Assembly (NCBI RefSeq): GCF_011516935.1
Contig: NZ_WOTF01000001.1
Coordinates: 558,001-622,000 of the forward strand
Origin: Acetobacter farinalis
GTDB taxonomy: Bacteria > Pseudomonadota > Alphaproteobacteria > Acetobacterales > Acetobacteraceae
Direction of reading: 5' to 3'
DNA length: 64,000 bases
Made by a program: the position numbers and the translations under genes. A model generated the notes under the pieces. That model did not search any database. It was not told the DNA's origin and worked only from the letters and a program-made list of their open reading frames with translations. This document shows positions 19,870 through 29,010 of this stretch, piece after piece (positions within the stretch are counted from its first letter, which is position 1; each line of letters starts with the position of its first letter).

Positions 19870-20859
19870 ATGTTCAGACTGGATCCGTTTCTTGTTGGCC
19901 TGATCTGCACTGTTTTGCTGGCAACGTTCCTGCCCTGCCACGGCGCGGCGGTGCCGGTTTTCCAGTGGCTTGCCATTTTTGTTATTGCCCTGATGTTTTT
20001 CCTGCAAGGCGCGCGCCTGTCCCGCAAGGCTGTGATGGATGGCGTCATGGCGTGGCGGCTGCATCTGATTATTCTGGCCTGCACCTTTGTGCTTTTCCCG
20101 CTGCTGGGGCTGGCGGCGCATGCGCTGGCGCCGGGGCTGTTGCAGAATGATGTCTGGCTGGGGGTGCTGTTCCTGTGTTGCCTGCCTTCCACCGTGCAGT
20201 CCTCTATTGCCTTCACCTCCATTGGCGGGGGGAATGTGCCGGCGGCGGTCTGCGCGGCCACGGCCTCGAACATTGCCGGTATTTTCATCACCCCCTTTCT
20301 GGTGGGGCTGGTGCTCAGCCGCCATGGCGGGGCTTCGGGCAACGTGCTGGATATCGTTTTTCAGCTCCTGCTGCCGTTCGTTCTGGGGCAGGTGCTTCAG
20401 CCCTGGATTGGCGAGTGGGCGCACCGCAACAAAAAGCTGCTGTCCCTGACAGACCGTGGGTCTGTTCTGGTGGTGGTGTACACTGCCTTCAGTGAGGCCG
20501 TGATGCAGGGCCTGTGGCACCGCCTGCCACTCAGCCAACTCGGCATGATTGCCGTGGTGGACTTCCTTCTTCTGGTGTGCGTGCTGCTGATCACGACGTA
20601 CGGGAGCCGTCTGGCCGGTGTGCCGCTGCGTGATGAGATTGCCATTGTGTTCTGCGGCTCTAAAAAAACGCTCGCCTCAGGCGTGCCAATGGCCAATGTG
20701 CTGTTCCCGCCGGCGTCTGTCGGGCTTATCGTCCTGCCGCTTATGATCTATCACCAGATCCAGTTGTTCGTCTGCGCGGTGCTGGCGAGAAAATTCGCCA
20801 GCATGACGCAGAAAAATGCTGAAAGCCTGCACCCGGCAGGAGCGCGGCAAAAGGAGTAG
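19870..20859 (+). CDS. Bile acid:sodium symporter-like (SLC10/YfeH-type) carrier
   Basis: The 329-residue protein has about nine or ten membrane segments and the pattern of SBF-like (YfeH/SLC10A7-type) carriers, including LCCLPSTVQSSIAFTS (about 102-117) and the late FCGSKKTLASGVPMA segment, which correspond to the two crossover motifs of the fold. The natural substrate in bacteria is generally unknown; the bile acid name is historical. An AAGGAAGGA site lies upstream of the ATG. The decarboxylase follows after 3 bp, so the two likely form an operon. Confidence 0.87.
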   Translation: MFRLDPFLVGLICTVLLATFLPCHGAAVPVFQWLAIFVIALMFFLQGARLSRKAVMDGVMAWRLHLIILACTFVLFPLLGLAAHALAPGLLQNDVWLGVLFLCCLPSTVQSSIAFTSIGGGNVPAAVCAATASNIAGIFITPFLVGLVLSRHGGASGNVLDIVFQLLLPFVLGQVLQPWIGEWAHRNKKLLSLTDRGSVLVVVYTAFSEAVMQGLWHRLPLSQLGMIAVVDFLLLVCVLLITTYGSRLAGVPLRDEIAIVFCGSKKTLASGVPMANVLFPPASVGLIVLPLMIYHQIQLFVCAVLARKFASMTQKNAESLHPAGARQKE

Positions 20860-20862
20860 AAC

Positions 20863-22317
20863 GTGGCGGGGCTTGATCCGGAAAACTGGGAGTCATTACG
20901 GGCACTGGGGCATCGCATGCTGGATGAGATGCTCGATAACGTGCAGGGCATTGCCTCCGGCCCTGTCTGGCAGCCCATGCCAGACCCTGTTCGGCATGAA
21001 TTTCGTCAGGCGGCGCTGCCCGCGCAGGAAACCGCACTGGAAACGCTTTATGAGCAGTTTTCCCGGTCTGTGCTTCCTTACGCCACCGGCAACCGGCACC
21101 CGCGCTTCATGGGGTGGGTGCATGGTGGCGGCACGGCGGAAGGCATGCTGGCCGAGCTTCTGGCCGCAGGCCTGAACGCCAATCTCGGTGGCCGGGATCA
21201 CGCGCCGATTGAAGTGGAGCGTATGGTGATCCGCTGGGCCGCCGCCATGCTGGGCTTTCCCGAAACAGCCACGGGGGTACTTGTTACCGGCTCCTCCATG
21301 GCCAATTTTATTGCCCTGCTGACAGCCAGCCGGGCGGTGGAAGGCGGCGTGCAGTTGCGGCGGGATGGCGTGGCTGGCCGCAGGTTGACGGGCTATGCCG
21401 CCAACACGGCACACGGCTGCATTTCCCGCGCATTTGACATGGCAGGCCTTGGCACGGAGGCCCTACGTCTGGTGCCGGTGGATGCGGATTTCCGGATGGA
21501 CATGCAGGCCCTGCGCGCGATGGTGGCGGCAGACCGCGCGGCCGGGCTGGAGCCGTTTCTGGTTGTCGGCACGGCGGGCACTGTGGACACAGGCTCCATT
21601 GATCCTCTGGAGGCTCTGGCGGACTTTGCTGAAGCAGAGAGTCTCTGGTTCCATGTGGATGGCGCATTTGGCGCGATGGCCCGCCTTTCTCCAGACTATG
21701 CCCCGGCACTGGCGGGCATGGAGCGGGCGAGCAGTATCGCATTTGATTTCCATAAATGGGCGCAGGCCCCTTATGACGCCGGATGCGTTCTGGTGCGCGA
21801 GCCGGGGCTGCAGGCGGCTGCGTTTGCGCAGTCTCTGGCCTATCTTTCACGGGAAGACCGCGGGGTTGCCGCCGGAGCCCCCTGGTTTTGTGACTTCGGG
21901 CCTGACCTCTCCCGCGGGTTCCGTGCGCTGAAGGTCTGGTTCACTCTGGCCGCGTTTGGAACGGAGCGTCTGGGCGGCGTGGTCAGCCAATGCTGTGCCG
22001 TGGCGCAGCATCTGGCCATGCGTGTTCAGGCCACGCCGAGCCTGGAGCTTCTTGCACCGGTTGCGCTGAATATTGTCTGCTTCCGCGTGCGCACGGCGGA
22101 GGGGGATGAAGACGCCCTGAATAGCGAACTGGTGAAAGACCTGCATGAAAGCGGCATAGCCGTGCCCTCACTCACGCGAATAAACGGGAAACGCGCCATC
22201 CGTGCTGCCATTATCAATCATCGCACGGTGACAGGTGATGTTGACCTGATGCTGGAGGCCCTGCTTGATCTGGCGGAAAAGCGCGTGGGGCATAAGCTGG
22301 AGCGTGTCGCGGCCTGA
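20863..22317 (+). CDS. Group II PLP-dependent amino acid decarboxylase
   Basis: The 484-residue protein belongs to the aromatic-L-amino-acid/glutamate decarboxylase family. The PLP lysine is K298 in the segment FDFHKWAQAPYD; upstream lie the cofactor-binding HVDGAFGA segment and the TAGTVDTGSIDPL motif. It begins with GTG after a strong AAGGAG site, only 3 bp behind the carrier gene. The relation is closer to aromatic amino acid decarboxylases than to GadB, but the substrate (tyrosine, tryptophan or another) cannot be fixed. Pairing with a carrier raises the possibility that it handles an imported or exported compound. Its end is 23 bp from convergent cobT. Confidence 0.85.
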   Translation: MAGLDPENWESLRALGHRMLDEMLDNVQGIASGPVWQPMPDPVRHEFRQAALPAQETALETLYEQFSRSVLPYATGNRHPRFMGWVHGGGTAEGMLAELLAAGLNANLGGRDHAPIEVERMVIRWAAAMLGFPETATGVLVTGSSMANFIALLTASRAVEGGVQLRRDGVAGRRLTGYAANTAHGCISRAFDMAGLGTEALRLVPVDADFRMDMQALRAMVAADRAAGLEPFLVVGTAGTVDTGSIDPLEALADFAEAESLWFHVDGAFGAMARLSPDYAPALAGMERASSIAFDFHKWAQAPYDAGCVLVREPGLQAAAFAQSLAYLSREDRGVAAGAPWFCDFGPDLSRGFRALKVWFTLAAFGTERLGGVVSQCCAVAQHLAMRVQATPSLELLAPVALNIVCFRVRTAEGDEDALNSELVKDLHESGIAVPSLTRINGKRAIRAAIINHRTVTGDVDLMLEALLDLAEKRVGHKLERVAA

Positions 22318-22340
22318 GTGAGGGCGCGACATGGCAGAGT

Positions 22341-24284
22341 TTAACGCCGCCCGGTTTTTCCCCGCCGGGCGGACAGGTTCTGTTTTTCATCAAACAGACC
22401 GGATAGCGCCTGAAGCATGGTGCCCCCCAGCTCTTCCGCATCGGTAATGGTGACGGCGCGCTGATAATAGCGCCCTACATCATGGCCAATCCCGATGGCG
22501 GTCAGTTCCACGGCGCTGCGGTCTTCAATATGGTGGATTACTGACCTCAGATGGTCTTCCAGATAGGACGCAGGATTGGCGGACAAGGTGCTGTCATCCA
22601 CCGGTGCGCCATCTGAAATCACCAAAAGGATTTTCCGCGCCTCCGGGCGGTTCTTCAGGCGGCGCCATGCCCAGAGCAGGGCTTCGCCATCGATATTTTC
22701 CTTCAGAAGCCCTTCGCGCAGCATAAGGCCCAGATTGGCGCGTGCGCGCCGCCACGGCATGTCCGCTGCCTTGTAGATAATATGCCGCAGGTCATTCAGG
22801 CGGCCGGGTTCCGGCGGTTTGCCGTCCTTGAGCCACATCTCGCGGCTCTGGCCGCCTTTCCAGGCGCGGGTGGTAAAGCCGAGAATTTCCACTTTCACGC
22901 CGCAGCGTTCGAGTGTGCGGGCCAGAATATCCCCGCAGGAGGCCGCAACAGAAATGGGCCGGCCCCGCATGGACCCGGAATTATCAATCAGGAGTGTCAC
23001 GACGGTATCGCGGAATTCCGTCTCACGTTCCCGCTTGTAGGAGAGGGAGAGCATGGGGTTGACCACAATGCGGGAGAGCCGCCCGGCGTCCAGCAAGCCC
23101 TCTTCAAGGTCAAACTCCCAGGAGCGCGTCTGCTGCGCCATCAGGCGGCGTTGCAGCTTGTTGGCCAGACGCGAGACAACGCCATGCAGGGTGGCCAGCT
23201 GCAAATCCAGTTGATGCCGCAGGCGTGTCAGCTCTTCCGGGTCACACAGGTTTTCCGCGTTGATTTCCTCGTCAAATGCCGTGGTAAAGGCATGATAGGT
23301 TTTTGCGGTGTCACCCGGTTCGCGCTCGGGGTTGCTGCCGGGGCCTGCGGCTTCGCCCGAGCCTGTGGCACCGGGGCCTTCGCTGTTTTCTTCCTGTTCC
23401 TCCGGCGCACTTTCGCCACTGCCGGACATCAGCTCAGGCTGTGGCACCGGCTCGGAAGAGCTGTCCGGTTCGGGGGGCGCATTCTCTTCCTGCGCGTCGG
23501 GCGGGGTTGTGTCGTTTTCTTCTTCGCTGCCTGCGGAATCGGAGCCGTTTTCATCGGCCTCCATCTCGTCCGATGGCGTATCATCCTCACTCAGGGAGCA
23601 GGCGGCCAGAAGCTGGCGGGTGGCTTTGGCGTAGGCCGCCTGATCATCCTGGCTCTGTACGAGGGCGTTGAGCGCGGCCATGGCTTTGGGGGAGAGAGAG
23701 GCCTGCCATGTGCGGAGAATGGGCTGGGCGGACTCTGGCGCAGGGTCACCCGTCATGCGTTCACGCGCCAGCAGTTCCAGCGCGACAGCGGGGGAGAGCT
23801 GGTCCGGGTCTGTTATCCTGTCCAGCCCGGCGGCCTGACAATCCTGCTCCAGCCGGTGGCGCAGATTGGCCGCCACGCCGCGCATGTGCCGCGCGCCCAC
23901 GGCTTCAATGCGGGCCTGCTCAAGGGCGTCATACACATCCCGCGCCATGGCGTCATCCGGCTGGCGGGCGCGGTGCAGGGCGGAATCGTGGTGCTTCAGC
24001 CGGAGCGCCTGCGCATCCGCCGCCCCGCGGATGCGGTCGATTTCCGCCGCATCCAGATGGCGGGAGGGCTGGGGGAGGCGGATTTTCCCCGCAAGGCTGA
24101 TCGGCCCCACGGGCATACTCCCCGCGTGGAATGAAACCTCAGTCTCCCGCTGCCCGCCAAGCGCGCGCAGTGTGGCTGCGGTGGCCTGCTTGAAGGCATC
24201 AACCAGATTTCCCTCATCTGCCTCACCGCCGGGCCGGTTATGGCCGGACAGTGGGGCGCGGGTTCCTTCCCTGCGGTCAGCCAT
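22341..24284 (-). CDS. cobT: CobT-type cobaltochelatase subunit (VWA protein)
   Basis: In aerobic cobalamin synthesis CobT works with CobS and CobN to insert cobalt into hydrogenobyrinate diamide. The 647-residue protein has an N-terminal helical region, a long acidic Glu/Asp/Pro/Ser-rich middle (about 215-320), and a C-terminal von Willebrand A domain with the MIDAS motif DNSGSMRG at about 430-438. It follows cobS after 26 bp. No cobN or other cobalamin gene is nearby; the neighbours are a J-domain protein and bolA. It may serve cobaltochelatase encoded elsewhere, or a MoxR/VWA-like role. Confidence 0.9.
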   Translation of the reverse strand: MADRREGTRAPLSGHNRPGGEADEGNLVDAFKQATAATLRALGGQRETEVSFHAGSMPVGPISLAGKIRLPQPSRHLDAAEIDRIRGAADAQALRLKHHDSALHRARQPDDAMARDVYDALEQARIEAVGARHMRGVAANLRHRLEQDCQAAGLDRITDPDQLSPAVALELLARERMTGDPAPESAQPILRTWQASLSPKAMAALNALVQSQDDQAAYAKATRQLLAACSLSEDDTPSDEMEADENGSDSAGSEEENDTTPPDAQEENAPPEPDSSSEPVPQPELMSGSGESAPEEQEENSEGPGATGSGEAAGPGSNPEREPGDTAKTYHAFTTAFDEEINAENLCDPEELTRLRHQLDLQLATLHGVVSRLANKLQRRLMAQQTRSWEFDLEEGLLDAGRLSRIVVNPMLSLSYKRERETEFRDTVVTLLIDNSGSMRGRPISVAASCGDILARTLERCGVKVEILGFTTRAWKGGQSREMWLKDGKPPEPGRLNDLRHIIYKAADMPWRRARANLGLMLREGLLKENIDGEALLWAWRRLKNRPEARKILLVISDGAPVDDSTLSANPASYLEDHLRSVIHHIEDRSAVELTAIGIGHDVGRYYQRAVTITDAEELGGTMLQALSGLFDEKQNLSARRGKTGRR

Positions 24285-24310
24285 TGAAAAGCCGCTCTCC
24301 GTATTCTGCC

Positions 24311-25318
24311 TCAGCTACCCTTTCTGGGGAGGGGGCTCGTGTTGAAGCAGCGCTGATAATATTCCGCCACCATGCCGCGTTCGGCTTCATCGCACTTGTT
24401 GAGAAAAGTCAGGCGGAAGGCGAAGGCCGTATCCTTGAAAATCTTCTCGTTTTCCGCCCAGGCAATCACGGAGCGGGGGGACATCACGGTGGAGAGATCT
24501 CCCGCCATGAAACCGGCGCGGGTGAGTTCCGCCAGAGCCACCATGCTTTCAATGGTGCGGCGGGCTTCCTTGTCATCCGGGCTGATTCCCATGCGGGAGA
24601 GCACAATGCCCACTTCCTGCGCATGCGGCAGGTAGTTGAGGGATGTCACGATATTCCATCGGTCCATCTGCCCCTGATTGATCTGCTGCGTGCCGTGATA
24701 CAGCCCGGTGGTGTCCCCCAGCCCGATGGTGTTGGCGGTGGCGAACAGGCGGAACCACGGGTGCGGTTTGATCACGCGGTTCTGGTCCAGCAGGGTGAGC
24801 TGGCCTTCCACTTCCAGCACACGCTGGATCACGAACATCACATCCGGCCGGCCTGCGTCATACTCATCAAAAACCAGTGCGCACGGGTGCTGGAGGCACC
24901 AGGGCAGAAGCCCTTCGCGAAACTCGGTAATCTGCTGGCCATCACGCACCACAATGGCATCCTTGCCGATCAGGTCGATACGCGAGACATGGCTGTCAAG
25001 ATTGATGCGCACGCACGGCCAGTTCAGGCGCGCGCAGATCTGCTCGATATGGGAGGATTTTCCCGTGCCGTGAAACCCCTGCACCATCACGCGGCGGTTG
25101 AAGGCGAAGCCGGCCAGAATGGCCAGTGTGGTGTCATGGTCGAACAGATAGGCGGTATCAATCTCGGGCACGTGCTCCGTGCGCAGGGAGAACGCCGGCA
25201 CGATCATGTCGGATTCGATACCAAACACATCACGCACCGAAACCTGAAGATCAGGCGCAGAAAGAGCTGAAATCGGGGGAAGGTCGCCTGTGGCGGGCAG
25301 GCTGGCAGAATCAGTCAT
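24311..25318 (-). CDS. cobS: CobS-type cobaltochelatase subunit (AAA+ ATPase)
   Basis: CobS is the AAA+ motor partner of CobT. The 335-residue protein has Walker [10 protein letters not shown] at about residues 80-88 and Walker [10 protein letters not shown] near residue 150, within the fold shared with MoxR-type ATPases, and the sensor-like segment LFATANTIG. Length matches the family. It lies 97 bp downstream of the J-domain gene and immediately before cobT. Confidence 0.94.
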   Translation of the reverse strand: MTDSASLPATGDLPPISALSAPDLQVSVRDVFGIESDMIVPAFSLRTEHVPEIDTAYLFDHDTTLAILAGFAFNRRVMVQGFHGTGKSSHIEQICARLNWPCVRINLDSHVSRIDLIGKDAIVVRDGQQITEFREGLLPWCLQHPCALVFDEYDAGRPDVMFVIQRVLEVEGQLTLLDQNRVIKPHPWFRLFATANTIGLGDTTGLYHGTQQINQGQMDRWNIVTSLNYLPHAQEVGIVLSRMGISPDDKEARRTIESMVALAELTRAGFMAGDLSTVMSPRSVIAWAENEKIFKDTAFAFRLTFLNKCDEAERGMVAEYYQRCFNTSPLPRKGS

Positions 25319-25415
25319 TCTTTATCCGTCTGGTAGGTGGTGCATTCCAAAAAAAGCGGCGGCTGACGCGCGGGCCATCTCGCTACAGCCCTGCAATACG
25401 TCCAGCATGGCATGA

Positions 25416-26024
25416 TCAGCCTGCTTTTTCGAGGCCCTCTGACATAAGATGTGTTCGCACAAGCGTGAACGCAACATTGATGCTTTTCAGGCGCTCTTCC
25501 GAGCTTCTGTCACCATTGTTGGCATCGGGGTGATGCTTGCGCGCCAGTGAGCGGTAACGCGCTTTTGCATCATCCAGCGTTACGGGCCAGGGCAGGCCAA
25601 GTGTGGCCAGAGGCTCGCGCAGGGCTTCCGGGGCCGCAGGTGTTGCGCGGCTTTTCATCCGGTCCGCGCGGGCGCGGCGATTCTGCCCGAGGATATCGAG
25701 CGGATCGAGCACATCCTCTTCATGAAATGTCTGGCGAGAGGGCCTCGCACTCTGGCCAAACGCCCACGATGGCCGATCCCATGCGATATCGGCACGCAGG
25801 TGCGCTTCAATCTGGCCGGGCGACATGCCTTTGTAGTAATCCCAGCGTGCGTTATACTCCCGCACATGTTCGAGGCAGAACCAGTAATACTGGTTAAGGG
25901 TCTCGCGTGAACGGGGGGCACGATAGCCTGCCGGTTTTTCACATTCAGGCATGTCACAGCAGCGCTGGGGCGCGTCCGGGTCCGGATCGAACGCCCGGTG
26001 ACGGGTATTCCTTCGCTTCATCAT
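25416..26024 (-). CDS. J-domain protein with N-terminal cysteine motif
   Basis: The 202-residue protein ends in a J domain (about 140-195) with the HPD tripeptide (KHHPDANNGD), which stimulates Hsp70 ATPase. The N-terminal half has clustered cysteines (CCDMPECEKP near 22-31 and FCLEHVREY near 49-57) that look like a small metal site. This architecture upstream of cobS-cobT is common in alphaproteobacteria. It is divergent from bolA, with only 47 bp between the two start codons. Confidence 0.88.
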   Translation of the reverse strand: MMKRRNTRHRAFDPDPDAPQRCCDMPECEKPAGYRAPRSRETLNQYYWFCLEHVREYNARWDYYKGMSPGQIEAHLRADIAWDRPSWAFGQSARPSRQTFHEEDVLDPLDILGQNRRARADRMKSRATPAAPEALREPLATLGLPWPVTLDDAKARYRSLARKHHPDANNGDRSSEERLKSINVAFTLVRTHLMSEGLEKAG

Positions 26025-26071
26025 CAGGGTTATGTGCGTGCTGAAGTGTTCTGTGCAAGAGGGAACGTATA

Positions 26072-26407
26072 ATGACGCAACGCAATGCAGCTTCCACCCC
26101 GGAGGCAGATGGCGTCCGGGCCCGCAGGGTGCGGGATGCCCTGACAGCAGCCTTTGAACCGGCCAGGCTCGAAATTCTGGATGAAAGCAGCCGTCACGCT
26201 CACCATGTGGCCATGACGCGCGGCCCGGAAGCCGGAGCCACGGAAACGCATTTTCGCGTCTACCTAGTCAGCCGCCTGTTTGAAGGCGTAAACCGAGTGA
26301 ACCGCTCCCGCATGGTGCATGACGCGTTGGGGTATGAGTTTGGCAGCGGCTTGCACGCCCTTGCCCTTACCTTGCGCACACCGGAAGAAGAAAGCGCTCT
26401 GGCATGA
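26072..26407 (+). CDS. bolA: BolA family protein
   Basis: The 111-residue protein carries the BolA fold signature: a basic helix, a central ESSRHAHH segment and HFRVYLVSRLFEGVNRVNRSRMVHDAL. BolA proteins act with monothiol glutaredoxins in iron-sulfur cluster handling and can affect transcription. An AGAGGG ribosome site lies upstream. The stop overlaps the start of the LolA-like gene (ATGA). The monothiol glutaredoxin partner is not in this window; the dithiol GrxC at 33468 is a different type. Confidence 0.92.
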   Translation: MTQRNAASTPEADGVRARRVRDALTAAFEPARLEILDESSRHAHHVAMTRGPEAGATETHFRVYLVSRLFEGVNRVNRSRMVHDALGYEFGSGLHALALTLRTPEEESALA

Positions 26408-26991
26408 CCCGCGCCCCGCACGGCAGCGCCGCACTGCGTCTGACCCGCCGGAGGGGCTTGCTGCTTGCTCCGGTTTTTCTGGCTGCCTGCGCGACAGGGC
26501 AGGGCACACGCACGGCCCCGCAGGCTGGTGATACGGCACGGGTGGAAGCCTGGCTGCGCGCCGCCCGGCTGGAGGATGCGCCGTTTACCCAGACATGGCC
26601 AAATGGGACCACCGGGGGTGGCGTGCTGACTTATCATGCCGGGTATCTACATCTGCACTACACGGCGCCGCATGTCATGGAGCTTGTGGCATCAGGCAGC
26701 CACGCCGTGTTTACGGACAGCCAGACCGGCTCCGAAACACGGATGGGGCTGGCGCATAACCCGCTGGGTGTGCTGATGGGCAATCCCCTGACGCTTTCCG
26801 GGCCGGTGACGGTGACCGATATCCAGAAAACGCCGGGTATTTTGCAAATTTCGCTCACACGCACGGAAAATCCGTCACAGGGGCTGGTGACGCTGGTTTT
26901 TCATGATGTGGCGCATGAGCTTGATCTTCGTGAAATCCGTATTCTGGATGAAAGGCAGCGCACGCTGTTCATTCGTCTGGGAGCGGTGTGA
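26404..26991 (+). CDS. LolA-like outer-membrane lipoprotein carrier
   Basis: The 195-residue product resembles LolA, the periplasmic chaperone that moves lipoproteins to the outer membrane, in its mid-region ([19 protein letters not shown]) and its beta-strand spacing. The N-terminus has twin basic residues, a hydrophobic stretch and a lipobox-like LAAC (Cys about residue 24), so the protein may itself be lipid-anchored, unlike classical soluble LolA. It could instead be a LolA-related protein of distinct role. Translationally coupled to bolA. Its 3' end overlaps the convergent lipB by 23 bp. Confidence 0.7.
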   Translation: MTRAPHGSAALRLTRRRGLLLAPVFLAACATGQGTRTAPQAGDTARVEAWLRAARLEDAPFTQTWPNGTTGGGVLTYHAGYLHLHYTAPHVMELVASGSHAVFTDSQTGSETRMGLAHNPLGVLMGNPLTLSGPVTVTDIQKTPGILQISLTRTENPSQGLVTLVFHDVAHELDLREIRILDERQRTLFIRLGAV

Positions 26992-27658
26992 GGGCGGAGG
27001 GCACGCTGCCAAAAACGGCGTGCCAGTTTTCAGCCAGTGCGGCGTCAAGCTCGGCCATGGTGGTTTCAAGCCCCAGTTTTTCAAAACTGGTGACGCCGAA
27101 TTCGCGAATGCCGCAGGGAACAATGCCCTCAAAGTCAGACAGGCGCGGGTTCAGGTTGATGGAAACCCCGTGCCAGCTCACCCAGCGTGAGACGCGCACG
27201 CCAATGGCGGCAATTTTTTCTTCCAGACCGGTTTTCGGGTCGAGAATCCAGACCCCGACACGCCCTTCGCGGCACTCGCCTTTCAGGCCGAAGGCGGCCA
27301 GTGTGCGAATCACCCACTCTTCCAGCCCGTGTACGTAAGAGCGCAGGTCCCGCGCCCGCACGGTTCCGTGTGGCGTTTGCAGGTCCAGCATCGCATACGC
27401 GATTCGCTGGCCGGGGCCGTGATAGGTCCATTGCCCGCCCCGGCCTGCCTCATAGGTTGGGTAGGCGTGCGGGTTGAACAGATCTTCCGGCCGGGCGGAT
27501 GTTCCGGCGGTAAAAAGCGGAGGGTGTTCCAGCAGCCAGACGCGTTCTTCCGCCGCTTCCGCGCGGATTTCTCCGGCCAGTGTCTGCATGCGTGTCAGGG
27601 CGGCAGGGTAGGGAACAGGCTTTTTGCTGATTTCCCATAAAAATCGTGAGTTGGTCAT
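26969..27658 (-). CDS. lipB: Octanoyltransferase LipB
   Basis: LipB moves octanoate from octanoyl-ACP to lipoyl domains of 2-oxoacid dehydrogenases. The 229-residue protein contains the family order [12 protein letters not shown], the catalytic lysine in [19 protein letters not shown], and the catalytic cysteine in the GIVPCGI segment. All active-site elements are intact. It is divergent from the tRNA-Leu gene. The stop lies inside the end of the LolA-like gene. Confidence 0.95.
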   Translation of the reverse strand: MTNSRFLWEISKKPVPYPAALTRMQTLAGEIRAEAAEERVWLLEHPPLFTAGTSARPEDLFNPHAYPTYEAGRGGQWTYHGPGQRIAYAMLDLQTPHGTVRARDLRSYVHGLEEWVIRTLAAFGLKGECREGRVGVWILDPKTGLEEKIAAIGVRVSRWVSWHGVSINLNPRLSDFEGIVPCGIREFGVTSFEKLGLETTMAELDAALAENWHAVFGSVPSALTPLPDE

Positions 27659-27686
27659 TGCCGCGTGATCCGGGTTCGGTTATAGG
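27658..27686 (+). promoter_or_regulatory. Promoter of tRNA-Leu
   Basis: TTGCCG and TATAGG are separated by 17 bp. The start site would be near 27693, about 40 nt before the mature tRNA. The -35 touches the lipB start codon on the other strand, so the divergent units share this region. Confidence 0.45.
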
Positions 27687-27731
27687 GCTTCTCACCAAAC
27701 GGTATCGCCTTTCAGATGCCGGTTGTCACGG

Positions 27732-27818
27732 GCGGTCGTGGCGGAATGGTAGACGCGCAAGCTTGAGGTGCTTGTGGGGGAATACCCCGTGGAAGTTCGA
27801 GTCTTCTCGACCGCACCA
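27732..27818 (+). tRNA. tRNA-Leu(GAG)
   Basis: The 87-nt sequence folds as a tRNA with a long variable arm, as required for Leu. The acceptor stem is GCGGTCG/CGACCGC, the anticodon stem CAAGC/GCTTG encloses loop TTGAGGT with anticodon GAG (27765-27767), the T arm contains GTTCGAGTC, and an encoded ACCA end is present. It reads CUC and CUU leucine codons. Confidence 0.96.
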
Positions 27819-27823
27819 TTTTT

Positions 27824-27881
27824 CAGACCTCACAAAAATCAGATTAGAAATTTTTCTGGTTCTTGTGAGGTCTGTTTTTTT
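27824..27881 (+). terminator. Long intrinsic terminator after tRNA-Leu
   Basis: A perfect 12-bp stem CAGACCTCACAA / TTGTGAGGTCTG, extended by a further inner AATCAGA / TCTGGTT pairing, is followed by seven T residues. It starts 6 bp after the tRNA CCA end. Confidence 0.93.
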
Positions 27882-28125
27882 CCAAAAGATTAAAATTTTA
27901 ACGGCTATGGCAAAGAATTGGTCTGTTTGGCCATATTCAGGCCGCTCTTTCCCGGTTTAAAAGAAAAGAGAGCCTTTGTGGCGTGTAGGTCACTCTCACC
28001 AATATGCTTCTGTTAAAGGAAAGTTTTTCTGGCGGGGCAGGGGTGATTTGACGGGCGGGGTCTCCCGCTAGTACGAGCCGCAGAGTTCATTCGTGTTGCA
28101 ACTCAATTTTTAAGGTGTCGTATTC
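27882..28125. other. Leader region of galU
   Basis: The 244 bp between the tRNA terminator and galU hold no gene. A TTGACG sequence at 28048-28053 could be the galU -35, but the matching -10 (TAGTAC or nearby) is weak. A small GGCGGG/CCCGC hairpin lies just behind it. Confidence 0.3.
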
Positions 28126-29010
28126 GTGTCCAGGCCCAAGCCTTTACGTAAAGCAGTCCTGCCGGTTGCAGGGCTGGGTACACGCTTTCTTCCGGCAACC
28201 AAGGCGATGCCGAAGGAAATGCTCACGGTTGTTGACAGACCGCTGATCCAGTACGCCATTGATGAGGCGCGTGAAGCCGGGATTGAAGAATTCTGCCTGA
28301 TCACGGGGCGCGGTAAAGATTCCCTGATCGACTATTTCGATATCGCGTATGAACTCGAAGCAACGCTGCGTGAGCGCAACAAGCTGGATACGCTGAAGGC
28401 GCTCGAACCCAGCTCCATTGAGGCTGGTTCTCTTGTGGCCGTGCGCCAACAGGAGCCGCTGGGCCTTGGTCACGCAATCTGGTGCGCCCGCAGCTTCATC
28501 GGGGATGACCCGTTTGCCATCCTGCTGCCTGATGACATCGTGAAATCCGGCACCTCCTGCGTGAAGCAGCTGGTGGATGCCTACAACCAGACCGGCGGGA
28601 ACGTCGTGGCCGTTACGGAAGTGCCGCGTGAGCACACCAACCGTTACGGGATTCTGGAAGTTGGCGCGGATGATGGCCGTCTGGTTGAAGTGAAGGGCCT
28701 GGTTGAAAAGCCCAAGCCGGAAGATGCACCGTCCAACCTGTCCATCATCGGTCGTTATGTGCTGACAGCAGATGTCATGAAGCACCTGTCCAAGCTCGAA
28801 AAGGGCGCAGGTGGTGAAGTGCAGCTGACGGATGCCATGGCCAAAACCATCGGGCATGTGCCGTTCCATGGCCTGCGCTATGAGGGCGAACGCTTTGACT
28901 GCGGGAACAAGATCGGCTTCCTGGAAGCCCAGATCGCGTTTTCTCTCGAACGCCCCGATCTTGCGGATGAAGTCAGGGCTTTCCTGAAAAAATATACCTC
29001 TCAGGTCTGA
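28126..29010 (+). CDS. galU: UTP-glucose-1-phosphate uridylyltransferase
   Basis: GalU makes UDP-glucose for exopolysaccharide, cellulose and lipopolysaccharide. The 294-residue protein has the N-terminal nucleotide-binding motif VAGLGTRFLPATKAMPKEM, the VDRPLIQYAIDEA segment and the late EKPKPEDAPSNLSIIGRY motif. It starts with GTG behind AAGGTG. Its TGA overlaps the next gene's ATG by one base, so GalU and the phosphohexomutase that feeds it glucose 1-phosphate are co-expressed. Confidence 0.96.
   Translation: MSRPKPLRKAVLPVAGLGTRFLPATKAMPKEMLTVVDRPLIQYAIDEAREAGIEEFCLITGRGKDSLIDYFDIAYELEATLRERNKLDTLKALEPSSIEAGSLVAVRQQEPLGLGHAIWCARSFIGDDPFAILLPDDIVKSGTSCVKQLVDAYNQTGGNVVAVTEVPREHTNRYGILEVGADDGRLVEVKGLVEKPKPEDAPSNLSIIGRYVLTADVMKHLSKLEKGAGGEVQLTDAMAKTIGHVPFHGLRYEGERFDCGNKIGFLEAQIAFSLERPDLADEVRAFLKKYTSQV

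Noticed and set aside
19741-20538. Upstream extension of the secreted-protein gene to a 575-residue frame
   Set aside because: The extension would run antisense through the SLC10-like carrier, and a good signal peptide starts at 19740.
22782-24134. 450-codon plus-strand frame opposite cobT
   Set aside because: CobT on the other strand has a full MIDAS motif and operon context; this frame has no family features.
27732-27881. tRNA-Leu as an integration site
   Set aside because: No integrase, no repeat of the tRNA 3' end and no foreign genes are present downstream.
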